From Dryobates pubescens (lineage: Eukaryota > Chordata > Aves > Piciformes > Picidae), in NCBI RefSeq assembly GCF_014839835.1, contig NC_071644.1, positions 4,317,266 through 4,381,265 on the forward strand: a stretch of 64,000 nt of DNA, read 5' to 3'. The translations under genes were made by a program, and so were the position numbers. Of the stretch, positions 36,801 through 49,019 are shown one piece after another (positions within the stretch are counted from its first letter, which is position 1; every line of letters begins with the position of its first letter). The notes beneath the pieces are model-generated. The model had not been told where the DNA came from. It did no database searches and saw only the letters and a list, made by a program, of their open reading frames with translations.

Positions 36801-39800
36801 ACAGCTAATGCATGTTTTCAGTTGCAGTGTGAATACCTGTGATTTCTCTGTGTAGACATTCCCACCTTTCCAAAACGAGCTGGGCAGCAAGATGCTGTTC
36901 AGCTTGATAGAGGTGAACCTTAGTCAAAAAGGCAGTTTCAGGGGGGGATTTATGGAATATGAGTAATTTAAGTCTCTGCCTCTCACCAGACACCAACCAG
37001 AAGCCTTGTGTCGTTGCTCCACACACAACTCAGCTCGTTTCCTATTTGTTTCAGCCATTTGAGTACCACTGAGCATAATCTCCAGCTATTTCATCCCCTC
37101 CCTCACTGCCGCTTCCCTGCTGGGCTTCATTAGTGTCAGCAGAACCTGACAGATGTGCCTGACAAACCTAACATTAAAATGCTGCCATAAAAACCCAGAA
37201 CTACCTGCAACCTGCTACTAAATGCCAGCCTGCTGTTCTCCTTGTCTTCAGGGGTCCTAGACCCCTTCTTGTGCCAAAAGGCTAGAAAGGAAAACTCCTC
37301 TTCACTCCCAAAGGCATCAGTGAGGACCAGTGAGGTTGTAACAGTTCAGGCAAAGGCAAAATACATTCTTGGGACCCCAGAGAAGAGTGTTAACAGCACT
37401 GAATCTACTCTCTTACTGGCCTTTACAGGTGGATGGGTAGAAGGAAGAGGAAACATATGCAATGGACCAATGGAATGAGCAGCCCTCAAGAGAAGCTCTT
37501 TCTGAGCCACTTGGTAGTGAAGGTTTGGTTTACTCCCCAGAGATGGGCTATCACAGACACCAGGAGATCAGAGCTCCCCAGTCATCCAGGTAGGGACCAA
37601 ATCCTCCTTTGGGTTGTGCTGGTGCAGATCCAGTGGATATATGCCAGCTTTACACCAGGTAAGTGAGCTCAGCAGTGCCTGTGCCAAGTTCCTTTCCTGC
37701 AGAGAGAAGCGCTGCTGCAGATCCTCTTGCACAGGGCCTTGCTGTTAGCACACGACCTAAGGTGAAGGCAATAAAGTGCCAGAAGAACAAGCAGAGCATC
37801 TGCAGCTGGATAATTACCAGCCAAGCCTGGGCTCCAGATGACGCTGTGCACTGAACCCTGCCTCGGCTCAGCTGCTAGACCACTCAGGAGAGGGCAGGGG
37901 AGGAGGACAACCAGGCAAATGCTTTGGAAACCACAGCTAAATGTTAATGTCTCCTACTGAGGGGCCTCTGATGCCAGCTTCCATTAAGGGCTTGGTGATT
38001 CCACTTTGACAAAAGCACTACAAACACGTCACTGCCCTTTCAGCCAGCTGCAGGCAGCCAGGATATGCTGGCCTGAGCAATTGGGAAGGAGAGGGAGGCT
38101 GAGAGGGGTCACTGAGCTAGGAAGGAAGAGGATAATGAGTTACTGCAGCACTGCTCTAAGCATGACACACGCTATCAACTTCAGAGCTCAGCTTCCTCAC
38201 AGCAGCCTGTAGAGATGAAGCAGATACATCCCCAGAGGGATGGTGTGTCCTAACCCTACACTTTGAAGAAAAAATGCGATCTCTGCTGGTAGAGGAGAAA
38301 TAACTCCACACATCAGGCAACAAATTATTGTTGGAAATGAGCAACGCACCCCAACCTGCCACCTTCTTGATACCTCCTTCCACCCTGTTTGGAGGATTTG
38401 CCATAGAAAGGAACACTCAAATAGCTTCAGAAATGGACATGAAGCCATTTCCTATCTCACACATACTTTCTATTCTTAAATCCCCATCTTAACTGAACCA
38501 CCCCAATGGCAATTTTAAAAATTGCTGTGGACATTCAGGCACTGAATTTTGATGCCACTCTGAGCCCTAAGAAGATCCAGAACATAAAGCAGAGACTTTT
38601 CCTGGATGGCTTTTTGCTCCTAACTACTTCTTTCTACTGCACTCAATCTGATTTGGGCCCAGCTGTTGATTTGATGGACTGAAGCTGCCCTCATTGTCTA
38701 GGTTATGCAGCACCCTCTGAAATGCACTCACGTTGAGAGGCATTGTTTTGGAAGATGGAGCATCCTTTTGTTCTGCTGAAGGACAGCATCCAGCTGCAGT
38801 GCATTAGGATGAGAAGAAACCACAGGAATTGCAACAAGGAAAATTAGATATTAGGAATTTGTTGTTTCTTGAAGATTTTTCAAAACTAAATTTGACAAGG
38901 CACTGAGTAATTTGATCTAAGTTGGCTCTGCTTTTTATCACGAGATTGTACCACAGACCTCCAGATGTCCTTTCCTGTCTTAATTATTCTGATTTTACCA
39001 ACAGAGTCACAGATGAGGACTGTGCTAGTGTATGTATTTCCAACAGTTACCAAAGAGACAATACAGAAGGGACCCTCAAAGGTCATCTTGTCCAACCCCA
39101 ACTCTGAAGTGCCACAAAACAAGTTCAGAGATCTTGAGGTCAAGAAGATTCATTATCCTTCAGTCAAATCAACAAAACAGCTCCAGGTGTCATCTCAGAG
39201 ATGAGATGAGCTTGAGACTTTCCTAATCTTCTCTCAGAGTCTGGTTGCACTACATAGTACATACATCAGCGCTCTCAAGCTTCATTTTCTAAGAAGATTC
39301 AGATCAAATCTGATTTTAAATCAACATCAGCAACAAAATCCCAACAGAATAAAACCATCAGACCTCCCTTTGTCACATGGTGATGTTTATAAACTATCTC
39401 CTTAGAACGCCCATTTCTGGAGACACAACAATTGTCTCTCAAACTGATCTGCAAAGGAGATCTGAAAATGTTAAACCCACCAGCACATCACAGCATTATT
39501 TTTCCAAGCTTTCAGCACCACGAAGACACTTAACCTCAAAGATCAGATGAAAAGTGCCAGATGGTTCTTCATTTCTATTTCCTCCATACAGATCCAGCCT
39601 AATGGCCTTTAATTTTCTGCGTCATGTGTGTGCAAGAATGCAGTGAAAGATCAAGATGTATTCTTGCATACTCAAGGCATTTCCATTTTTCACTGGGGCC
39701 AAATTTCAAGGCTCTACAAAACAGGCAAGTTAACAGATTTCATTGCTGCTCTTCCCCACTGCCCCCAAAATAGAAAAAGGGTCATTTCTTGGTACAGAAC

Positions 39801-40860
39801 ACAATAAAAAGTGCTCAGAACAGATGGGGGGGTTGGAGAATCAGCTATCTGTACACATCTTCGTCAGGGCACCCACACATCTCCCAGGAGCTTTTGCAGT
39901 AGAGGGCAATACAGCCAACAGCAGTCATTTAAAAACTCTCAAGACCCTGGCTAAGAACTGATTAAGATTTTCCTGCCACCCCTAACATTTCACAGAATTA
40001 ATTTTGTTTGAAGTTGGTGCTTCAACTCATTTAGAAAACAACAAGAACAACCACCCTGAAACAAACAAAACCCCCACACCCACAATGAAACCCCCACCAA
40101 ACACAGATTCTGATCCTGCATCTTTTCATGTCCCTGTAATTGTAATGCTGGTAAGGAAAATGTTGGAGCTGTGCTTCCTTTCAGACTAACTTCAGATTTA
40201 ATACAAATTGTGTATGATAAACTGAGAAAGAATACATAGAGGAAATGTTTTAAGCTTGATCTAGGAGAAAAGAAGAATTTCTTCCTTATCTTAAGCCTGT
40301 GCATGTCAGCCTGGTTTCAGCCTCACTCCCGGTCACTCAGCTCAGTAACTAACACAACTTACATGCCATATGTTTAAGACTTGGATTTCCTTTCTTCTCC
40401 AAAACACACTCTTTCTCTCTTAGGTTACCAATGCCATATTATTATGTTAGGTAGTAACACCTAGTTCTTACACAGTGTGTTTTATAAGACTCCTGCTTCT
40501 CTCATTTGGTACTTCACAAAGGAGCCAGGTGAATATCTAGTGGGTACAAGTAGCTTCCTGTCTGACTTTCTACTTCTCTCACAACTGGTTTTCTCTGGAC
40601 AGAAAGGAAAGGTTTAGCAGCCAACCCAGGAGCAAACTGACACACGTAAGTAGTACCAAGACAGCAGGCTGCAGAGACCTTCAGATTCACAGCAACAGAA
40701 TGATGCTGCATTGCCTAAGTGTAAAATGCTCCTTTGATTCGCCATCAGAAAAGAGAACTATTTCCTCCCTCCTCCTCCTGGGAGGATGAAAACAGATCAG
40801 AACCTCAAACCAATCCTTGCACTGGCAGGAACTCAAAAGGTAGACTTGGGAGGGGTTGAA
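27851..40860. other. 13-kb gene-free spacer upstream of the natriuretic peptide cluster
   Basis: No exon with recognisable protein similarity, RNA gene or long repeat was found. Open frames here are short, lack conserved motifs and are not flanked by matching splice sites. A small CR1-like scrap at about 39061-39110 is listed separately. The region could contain distal regulatory DNA for the peptide genes, but nothing in the raw sequence proves this. Confidence 0.5.
39061..39110 (-). mobile_element. Short CR1-like scrap, minus orientation
   Basis: GAAGGGACCCTCAAAGG followed by TCATCTTGTCCAACCCC closely matches the conserved reverse-complemented block near CR1 3' ends. The terminal octamer repeats are not clearly preserved, so this is a small fragment. 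Confidence 0.55.
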
Positions 40861-40866
40861 GAAAGA

Positions 40867-40872
40867 TATAAA
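40867..40872 (+). promoter_or_regulatory. TATA box of the CNP3-type gene
   Basis: ATATAAAG lies 77 bases before the start codon, placing transcription start near 40897 and leaving a 5' UTR of about 45-50 nt. This fits other natriuretic peptide genes, which have TATA promoters. Confidence 0.65.
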
Positions 40873-40943
40873 GGCTGGTAGCTGGAGTCACAAAGCAACA
40901 CTGAACTGGAAAGACTCAAGGGGAGAATAGGACACACTAGAAC

Positions 40944-42415
40944 ATGAAGATGAACTGGAAGCTTATTTTTTGCCCTGGATTCCTTCTGCTGCTTATTGTC
41001 AGTCAGAACCAAGGATGGGCCAGGCCCATTTCCAGCTTACAGGTAAGTGACTGGCTGCTCAATAGATCTAAAAGAAGCTAATGATTCTTTAGAACTTAGA
41101 GACTTCTAATTAGCTCAGTTTCTTCCAATCCCAGCTAGAGCAGTAGGAGACACTCAAACAGCTCAGGGACACAGGAACCCTGAGGTGGGTAGACACAGTT
41201 ATTAAACAGCAAAACTAATGAAATACTGGACTTAAATTTTTATCACATGAGACAGTTGAAAGGAAGATGTTCTCTTTGTTTCCTGTGGGGTCAGTTTGGG
41301 GATTGCAGATTTAGGGTCATCTTGTGATTGGACTGAGTGAAGCAATAAACTTCTGGAGTAAAAGGACTTTTTTTCTGGAAGGACTCCAGTGTAGAGCCCT
41401 AGAGCAGTCACCTGCATGCTCCTCCCTGAAGCCCCTGGTTTCAGCTGAAAAAGGAATGAATGGGTTGTACCTGCATGATCTCCTCCCCAGCTCAGTAGTG
41501 CAGTACTGCAGCTCCTGCTTGTGAGTCCCAAAGGCAGAACATGAGAAAAAGAGAATGTGTGTGTGTATATATGTATTTGTGTGTGCAGGAATTCCAAGTC
41601 ATTAGGAAAACACATTTCTGCTACCTAATGATCTGATATTCCCAAACATGAAGCACCATCCAAAAATGCAAAGAAATACATAATCCTTCTAGCAGCAATT
41701 TCAGTATGCCTCCCATCATGGCTTTGATTTTCTCCTTATTATTTTTTCTTGTTACTTGCACCTGGCATTGTCTTTCACAGCTTATCCCATACTTCAGATC
41801 CCCAGCTCCAGGAAAGACTTAACTGGCAGTTTGTCAGCTCAGAACTATAGAATACAGTAACAGCAGAGAGCCCTAAGGCATTCTGAGAGGTAGCGTTAGC
41901 TCAGAGCAGCTTGGTGAGGCAGAAGAAACTAAAGATAACCATCAGCAGCTCCAGAAATCACTTCAGTACTGTCATTGTTTGATAAATGTTCAAAAATCAG
42001 TTTCTCCAAACATAGCAGTGAGTTTATATGAGAATAATGCCAGAGTTCCCAGAACCCCTCCTCTTTGTCATCTCCCTCCTCTCCATCACCTACATTTCCA
42101 TTTTTCCAGAGTTTGTCCAAACTGCTAGGGGAGGATCTGGAACATCCCTTGGTCTCAGAAGAGAAGGACCATCAGCAAGAAGACATGATCCCAATGGATG
42201 CCTTTGGTCAGCAAGATGCTGAACTCCAGTGGATCCAGAAGACCAGAGAGCAGCCTGAGAACACTTCCATGGGTGACAGTGCTGTCCAGAAGTTCCTCAG
42301 CAGCCTCCTGAGTTTGCCCCGTAGTTACCGGGGCAGAAGCAAAAAGGGCCTTTCCAGGGGCTGTTTTGGTGTCAAGATGGACAGAATTGGGTCACTGAGT
42401 GGACTGGGATGCTGA
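40944..42415 (+). CDS. CNP3: C-type natriuretic peptide precursor, CNP3 type
   Basis: Hormone precursor whose mature peptide, by family knowledge, activates the NPR2-type receptor guanylyl cyclase. Exon 1 (40944-41042) encodes a signal peptide ([20 protein letters not shown]...) and the first propeptide residues. Exon 2 (42110-42415) encodes the rest and the stop; the intron is phase 0 and the protein has 134 residues. The last 22 residues are the hormone, beginning [15 protein letters not shown] and ending GLGC. The disulfide ring is Cys118-Cys134 and the stop codon directly follows the last Cys, the mark of CNP; ANP and BNP carry a C-terminal tail. Cleavage is predicted after the basic RGRSKK at residues 107-112, giving a CNP-22 form. 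A donor-like GTAAGAG at 42429 and an acceptor at about 42780-42789 suggest a non-coding third exon. Linkage to KIAA2013 and NPPB points to CNP3, not the unlinked NPPC gene. Confidence 0.94.
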
Positions 42416-43036
42416 CTGCTTACCATGGTAAGAGAAAGCAGAGGCAGGTGGTCTCTGTGTTCATGCATAACTTGCTTAAACATGCAAAAGAGTAGATTTA
42501 ATTTGGCTTTAAGGAAATGGTGCCTTAAAGCAACTTTTTACCCTGTGAATGCCACATCTCTGCTTTCCCTCCTCTCTCTGAGTCAGCTGTATGCATTTCA
42601 TCTTACCACAGAAGCTAGATCAGAGACACTTTCACCAGCTCCCCAGGGAGGTTTCTGTCAATCCAAAGAAACTCAGAGCAGAACAGTGAAGCTGAACCTG
42701 GCCCTAGAGCAGCAAGAAATGAGTTAATTTCCATGTGTGAAATCCTTTTCACTCTCTTTCTTTTATTTATTTGTCTTCCTTTTTAACAGGACTGACTGAG
42801 GTTTCAAAGGACCTGTTGCCTTTCAGTGAGATTTTCAACCCTTATTCACATTGGCTCCACCAATCCACCTATTAGATGATGTAGTGAGCAAACTGCAGCC
42901 CATCTCTCCACTGAGTTACCTGGCCAGTAAAACACACCACTGCTGTACTGCCCATTTATAGCAGAGTAGTAATTTGTGAACATCTATCTGGAATTTAATT
43001 ACAAACCCCACTTGCACTTTGTGTATTGAATAGACA

Positions 43037-43070
43037 AATAAACAAGTCTTGTTATGTCACAGATAATAAA
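43037..43070 (+). terminator. Poly(A) signals of the CNP3-type gene
   Basis: Two AATAAA hexamers, at 43037-43042 and 43065-43070, lie about 620-650 bases beyond the stop codon. If a non-coding third exon from 42790 is used, the spliced 3' UTR would be roughly 300 nt. Confidence 0.6.
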
Positions 43071-43099
43071 CTGTTTTCCATAATGTGGTGAATTTGTTT

Positions 43100-46000
43100 C
43101 AAGCCTTTGCTGTGATTCTTTCATGCATCATACCTGAAAGTGAAACAGTGCCCCCCAGTTTGCAGTTAAACACAATTCACTGGGATTCAGAAGCATTTCA
43201 GAGGGCTGCTATCTGGTAAAAAAAGGTTTTTAGCTACTCATTAAAAACAAAAAGAAAGACACACAATCAAACAAGCTTTTCTTTTACCAAAAATCCCCTT
43301 CCTGAACCTTAGATATTATTATCTAAATACAAATATAACAGGAACAAGACTGGCATGGCCATCTTCTCAAGAGTCATCAGAAACTAGGACATAAAGCCCC
43401 AAATCTGACAATTTGACCTGAAAGGGTGATTGTCTCAGCTGACATCAGTAGAAAGCTGTGATTCTGCATTTGGATGTGCCACTGAGAGAGGAAAACAATC
43501 ATTTGATGCTAGCATATTGTCATTAAAAAAAAAAAAGACAGCTACCTTGCTTTGAAGAAAGTTCAAGGGCACTCTACTCTTCCATAGACAGATCCAGATA
43601 TTGCAAAGTGAAAACAGAAGTCAAGACTATACCAAGTAACTGTATCTGATTGTTCTGGTTTTTAAGCAAACCAAGTATTGTCTTAATCTAACTATGAGCA
43701 AATGGGAGATCAGCTGCTTGGCAAATATCCTGAGCCAAAGGAACTCTCAGTGAAGGCTGGTTTGCCAAGATCATGACTGTGCTGTCCTGATGCTGATGAG
43801 AGCTGAGCTCTGCAAGCAGCTCCACAGCCATCAGTAGGGCTGCTCATGCTGCTGGTCACCAATGAAGGCACAGCTGTTCACTTCCAGCCTTTTGCTTAGA
43901 GTGGGCAGATGAGCTACACAGTTGTACTCCTCCTGTTTAGCTGGCTACAAGACAGATGCTCCTAGAAGAACATATTCTGGTAATAAGGCAGCTCCTAAGA
44001 GGACCCCTGGCTGCAAACTGCAAGATGGAGCACAAACATCCAGGAAAAGCAAGTTCACCAGCAACCCTGGAGCTGCACATGCTCTGAATCTCTGGCAGCT
44101 CAGCTCTCCCTGGGAAAGCCTGTTTGCAGAGCGCAGCTGGAGGTCTTGTTTCTGGGCCTGCCTCAATCACTTAAGCTGTGTAACTTGGTTCTGCTTCTTC
44201 TAACCACAATTCCCATGGAAGGAAAGAGATCTAGGACCTGTTGGAGAGGTATTCAGAGAAAGTTTTGCTCTTCTCTTATGCTGTTTTCAATATATAGCTC
44301 CCACTCTGATACCACAGACTTGCTCTAGGAAGGACATCAATACAAGATCATGAATTTTTCAACACTTAAGAGCTGACTGTCAGAGAGAAGTAAAGCACAG
44401 AACCTGCAAATGGAGATTCTCTCCTTCCCAAGCTACCAACAGCTTTTTTCTGCTCTTTTGCAGTCTTGTACCCTTTCAATATCTCTTGCACATTTAGATT
44501 AATTCTGTGTTGATTATTGCTATATCTGTCCATTCATTCTATCTGGGGCTAATTCATCCTCCAGAATCTTTCTCTCCTCACATCAGTAGTTATAAAGCTA
44601 GCAACACAAATCCTGAGCAGAAAAACCAACAACATATCCTGAAGGCTCCTCTAGTTAGCAGTTTCTGTCTTATGCTGCTTGCTACTTAATCTGTTGAAAT
44701 TAACTTTGATAGCAAAGCAGCAGGCACAGTGAAAATGCCCTAAACAGACACTCATTGGCAAGGAATGATCTCATCACTTACAAGAGCACCCCTTAGTACA
44801 AACTACTGAACAAGAGAATAGTCCAGATAATTAATTGATTATACTCTGTGTTGCCTTTCTTACGCAAAGCAACAGAAAAATGAAGAAAATGAAGCACTTC
44901 ACCAGCCACATGAAGAATGACAGTGAAGGATGAAAGAATAAACCAGTTTTCAGCATAGCTCACACATCAATAATCAGATTATGCGTGTCCTAAAATTAAC
45001 ACTGCAGTGAGATGAGTAGGAGCAGCTTTTCATGGAGCCCCAAGGACTGCAAAGTAATTCCTGGGCAAATCCTCCTGGAGGACTTCGCTCTTATTGTGCC
45101 ATACAGATAACACTCTCCCCTGCTACAGCTTCCATCATACAAAAAAACCCTCTGCCTTCTACTAACATAATCAAAGAGATTTCTGATCCATTATTCTAAC
45201 TTAACCCAGGCAGGAAGAGATTTTAATTTCTTTTTTCCCCAACACACAAGAATTTACTCACGCCAAGGAGAAGCAGACATGTTTACTTGTGAGAACCCAA
45301 CAGGTAGCATCCAGCTTTCTTAAATAGTGCCCCTCCTCAGGTGTGCTAGCCCTGGGGCTGGCTCAGGTGCAGTCTGTCTGGTGGAAAGGTTAACCCACAC
45401 AGTTTAGGGACTCAAACAATGAAGATCTAGTATCCTGTGACAGCTGGTGTGATAGCCTGCTCTGAGCTCTCAGTAACCCTAAGAGCAGGCACATTCTCAT
45501 GGGCATAAAAACTTCCTGATGTTGAAATTTTCCTGGAAATCAAATGAAGTTTGTTTCCTGAACATCCTCAGCCTGTTTCCAAGCTCAGCTACACTGACAC
45601 AAACTGTGGATCATTGAAATTATTTGTGGATAAAATAACAGAGGGCAGAAGAGGCTGAAGATTGAGCTGTGAGCACTTGTGAACAGAATCCTACAGAAGA
45701 TGAATAAGAAACAGATAAGAGCTCCAGTTCCACAGTGGCTGAGCTGGGAATGTGCCATCCCATCACCTGGCATTTTGTGTGAACATTTTTAAAAGCCACT
45801 TTTCAGAAAGCAAGAACAGTTTCTTTCACATGAAAGGCTCTGTAATTAGATCCCTAGGACTGATGCCAGGTGTGTTTGTACTTTAGGTAATTTGCTGAGT
45901 TCTATTAGCATTTAAATAATCAAAGCTAACCTTTGAAGTGAGCACGGCAGTCAGATGGGAGAAGCTCATCTCTAGCTGTGTCATTTCCATCTCCACTAAG

Positions 46001-46560
46001 CAGCAGTGCATGAATTTGCAGACCAGGATTACAGAAGCTGCTGAGGAAAAAAGCCTGCAGTAAAACTAGCCCTGCACAGGCAGAAACACACAGATACTTT
46101 TCTCCAATGTGTCTGCTTTGGAGTGCCTGTTGGTGAGTGATGTTAGGCAGCAATCGAAACTTGGTCTCTTTCAAGACTCAAGCCTGCCTAGTTTATTGTT
46201 AGAGAGCTTTAGTTTTCTTTCTTCCCTGTGGTGATCACACAGATCCTCTACACTCACTGTTTTATCCCTTTCCTGTGTGTCTTTACTACACACACAATTG
46301 AGAATGATGCACACCCTCACCTGAGCTATCTGCTCTAATTCTGTACCAACAAAACACTCCCACCTGATGTGAGTTTCCTTCGTTCCTGTACCCTACTTTC
46401 AAAGCACACACCTCATGTCTCTGCCAGATTCTTCTTTGCTGGGATGCTTTCAACAAAACCACTTGCCTATCGTTAAGACTGCTGGGTGTGGAGATCCTGC
46501 TCCCACACCAGCTGATGTTGCTGGTTTGCTTCCCATCTAAGATAAATCATGTCAGCTGTA
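43100..46560. other. Intergenic DNA between the CNP3-type and VNP/RNP-type genes
   Basis: No recognisable gene or RNA. AT-rich, with scattered short frames and no conserved protein motif. Confidence 0.4.
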
Positions 46561-46566
46561 CCCAGG

Positions 46567-46670
46567 GGACAGAGCACACCATCACTTCTAGGAAAAGTGG
46601 TGGAATATGAGGAGAGGGTGGTGACTCCAGCCCAAGCATGGCTGGAGAGAAAATGATGTTTACAGAAGTG
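46567..46670 (+). repeat. Direct repeat, copy 1 (about 105 bp)
   Basis: Shares a block with 47349-47454. Both contain ACAGAGCA.ACCATCACTTCT, then a GTGGTGG.ATATGAGG core, then GAGAGGGTGGTGACTCCAG, CCCAAG.ATGGCTGGAGAG and TTTACAG. I see only about ten differences over the block. The flanks on either side do not match. Confidence 0.8.
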
Positions 46671-47348
46671 TTATCATATAGATAACCTCTTCCCAAACAG
46701 AAGGATAAGAAAATGGGGAAATGGGATGCAAAACTATAATGTACAGTCCTGATTGTTTATACAGCATTTAGTATTGATAAGTCCCCGACAGCTTGGTTCA
46801 AAATCCTCAGAACTCAGAGGAAAGGCTTGGGTGAGCCACAGGACAACCTCTGAAGTAAAAGCCAAGCAGAAATCACCACATATCAAGTGAACTCAGATTT
46901 ATGAGTGTACTGGCTAAGAAAACCAGGAGGGCAGAAGGCAGAGGCTTAGTGTAATTGCTTTAACCTTAGCCAGGCAGTGATTGAAAGGAGCCTGTCTGAT
47001 GCTGTGCCCACTGGATATTCTGGCTCTGCCTTTTGTTTTGTAAGGATCTAACAGGGTCATCTTGATTTGCACCTCAGGACCAGTGGAAATTGTACTCATT
47101 TATAGTTGAATTTCACCACTCACACAGGAGAGATGCTGAAAGTTTTACTGGAAGTTAATAAAAAACTGCTGTAAAGCTCTGAGGCACAATTAAAGAAAGT
47201 TTCATACGAACAGGCTGCTGTTGCAGTCACCAAATTGGCAATTCAGGCTTTTATCTCTACAAAATCCCTTTCTTTGGGCAAGGCCCCTGGGCATTCTGGA
47301 AAGAATATTTATTCCATAAGCATTTTTCACTCTAACCTGGGCTGTGGG

Positions 47349-47454
47349 AGACAGAGCATACCATCACTTCTGGGAAAGGTGGTGGGATATGAGGAGAGGG
47401 TGGTGACTCCAGCCCAAGTATGGCTGGAGAGGAACTGGTATTTACAGCACAGTG
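47349..47454 (+). repeat. Direct repeat, copy 2 (about 105 bp)
   Basis: Second copy of the block at 46567-46670, same orientation, start to start about 780 bp apart and roughly 0.8 kb upstream of the VNP/RNP-type gene. It is either a local duplication or two copies of an unrecognised interspersed repeat. Confidence 0.8.
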
Positions 47455-48119
47455 GTTAGTTCTACCATTGCTCAGGGCAAACCTAGGCCACTAAACAATT
47501 AGTGTCTTTTAGCTATAGAGGGGAGGGTTTGCAGGCAATGCCAGAGGAAGTCAAGCACCATCATCCCATGAACTTTTAAGGAAGGAAAATCTCCTAAACC
47601 CACATCTCAGGACATTCTGTTCACACTGCACATACACAGAGAAGAACATGCTGTTGGAAGCTGCTGCTGACAGAGAAAAAAATCTGATTTCCTACACACA
47701 CACACTTCTTTTCCCCATGGAGGAGTAATAATCTGCCCTTCATTCCCTTGGAGGGGAGATCAACCCCCCTGTTTGGGCCAGCTCACAGCTGTTGCATGCC
47801 TGCAGATGTGAGGCAGAGCAGCTAGAAAGGGTAAGGTCCTTTTACTGCATCAAGCTCTACCTAACAGTGATGGAGAGTGGAGGTGGGGCAGGAAATGAGA
47901 GGGAAGGAGTGATGCCAGCAGGGGAGGAGATGACTTGAGGCATTTTTCTCTCTCCGGAGGAGCTGCTGCACTCAGAGGACCCCCCTCTCCTGGAGCGTCA
48001 CCCGTGGGGCCAGTTGTAACCAGTTCCCTTATTGAAGCCTGGGGGCAGAGTGCGGTACTGCGGCTCCTTCGGGGATCTGGCAGGAGGCAGCTGAGCTCCC
48101 TCCGGGCAGAAAGTGGGGA

Positions 48120-48126
48120 TATAAGG
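48120..48126 (+). promoter_or_regulatory. Probable TATA box of the VNP/RNP-type natriuretic peptide gene
   Basis: GATATAAGGAG at about 48119-48129 lies roughly 130 bases before the start codon. Transcription would start near 48150, placing the (TAGGA)n array inside the 5' UTR. It is a weaker match than the TATA boxes of the two sister genes. Confidence 0.45.
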
Positions 48127-48170
48127 AGAGGTGTCCATGGGCAAACCAGCGACACGGGGCCGATCTGGGG

Positions 48171-48250
48171 TAGGATAGGATAGGATAGGATAGGATAGGA
48201 TAGGATAGGATAGGATAGGATAGGATAGGATAGGATAGGATAGGATAGGA
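48171..48250 (+). repeat. (TAGGA)16 pentanucleotide microsatellite
   Basis: Sixteen uninterrupted TAGGA units, 80 bp, ending at the A of the ATG at 48250-48252. The last GGA of the array and the following TG form the start-codon context AGGATGC. Perfect units imply a young, probably length-polymorphic array. Confidence 0.97.
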
Positions 48251-48932
48251 TGCAATTCCCGGCTCTCTGCTGTGGGGCCTCGCTGCTGCTCCTCCTGCCC
48301 TGGGCAGGTTCGCAGCCGGTCGGCGGCCAGCACACTGCCGAGCTGCGGTCCCTGCAGGTACCGGGGCCAGGGCAGGGAGGGCCGGGGCTCCCGGGGCGAA
48401 GCAGGCAGGAGCGGGGCTCGCTGTGCCTCCGCCGCGTCCGTCGTTCCCCCTCCTCCTCTCTCCTCTTTTCTCCAGGACCTCCTGGAGCTGCTGCAGCGCC
48501 TCCGGGAGGAGGAAGGGGAACTGGGCCTGGAAGAGGAGCCGGTGGCCGGGGCTGAGGACAGCAGCTCCGAGTGGGAGCTGCCGGAGCTGGAGAGCGGCTC
48601 GCTGAGTACCCCGCTGCCGGCGCCCAGCCCTTCCCAGCCGGCGGAGGGGCATAGCGTGTGGAAGGGCCTCCTGTTCTCCTCCTACAGACGGAGGCACTTC
48701 TCTGGCTGCTTTGGGACCAGGATGGAAAGGATCGGCGCGCAGACAGGGCTGGGATGCAACCAGTACAATGCCCGTAGGTCCCGACGAGAGTCCGCGGCTC
48801 CCCGCGGCGCAGAGAAGCGGGGGGAGGCCGGGCCGGGCTGCCGCTGTCCTCGGCTGAAAGCCCCGGAGCGGCCGTCCCAGCAGCTCCCCGCTCTTCTCTC
48901 TCCCAGGTTTCTGGAAGAGAAGACGAAGCTGA
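48250..48932 (+). CDS. Natriuretic peptide precursor of VNP / renal natriuretic peptide (RNP) type
   Basis: A hormone precursor of the natriuretic peptide family. Exons 48250-48357, 48476-48773 and 48907-48932 are joined by tiny GT-AG introns (118 and 133 bp) and encode 143 residues. The signal peptide is about residues 1-22 (MQFPALCCGASLLLLLPWAG). Exon 2 begins DLLELLQRLREEEGE, like other family propeptides. The 17-residue ring CFGTRMERIGAQTGLGC spans Cys114-Cys130 and holds the invariant CFG, RIG and GLGC. CFGTRM matches the ring start of fish ventricular natriuretic peptide. Exon 3 is joined within the codon of Arg136 and gives a basic tail, NQYNARFWKRRRS, which excludes CNP. Cleavage is predicted after YRRR (residues 106-109). 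The position between CNP3 and NPPB suits the avian gene described as renal natriuretic peptide. Orthology to VNP is inference. The start codon overlaps a microsatellite; no other suitable ATG precedes a signal peptide in this frame. Confidence 0.86.
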
Positions 48933-49019
48933 AGCCGGGACGGGCTCCCAAACGCTTCCCGAGGTTCCAGGCGGGTGTGCAGCAGCCAGGCTCCCCCGAG
49001 ACCTCCGCGGGGGATGGAG

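Noticed and set aside
48137-48178. Short upstream ORF (ATG at 48137, stop in the first TAGGA units) before the VNP/RNP-type gene
   Set aside because: If the TATA-like box at 48120 is used, transcription would start after this ATG, so the uORF is probably not in the mRNA.
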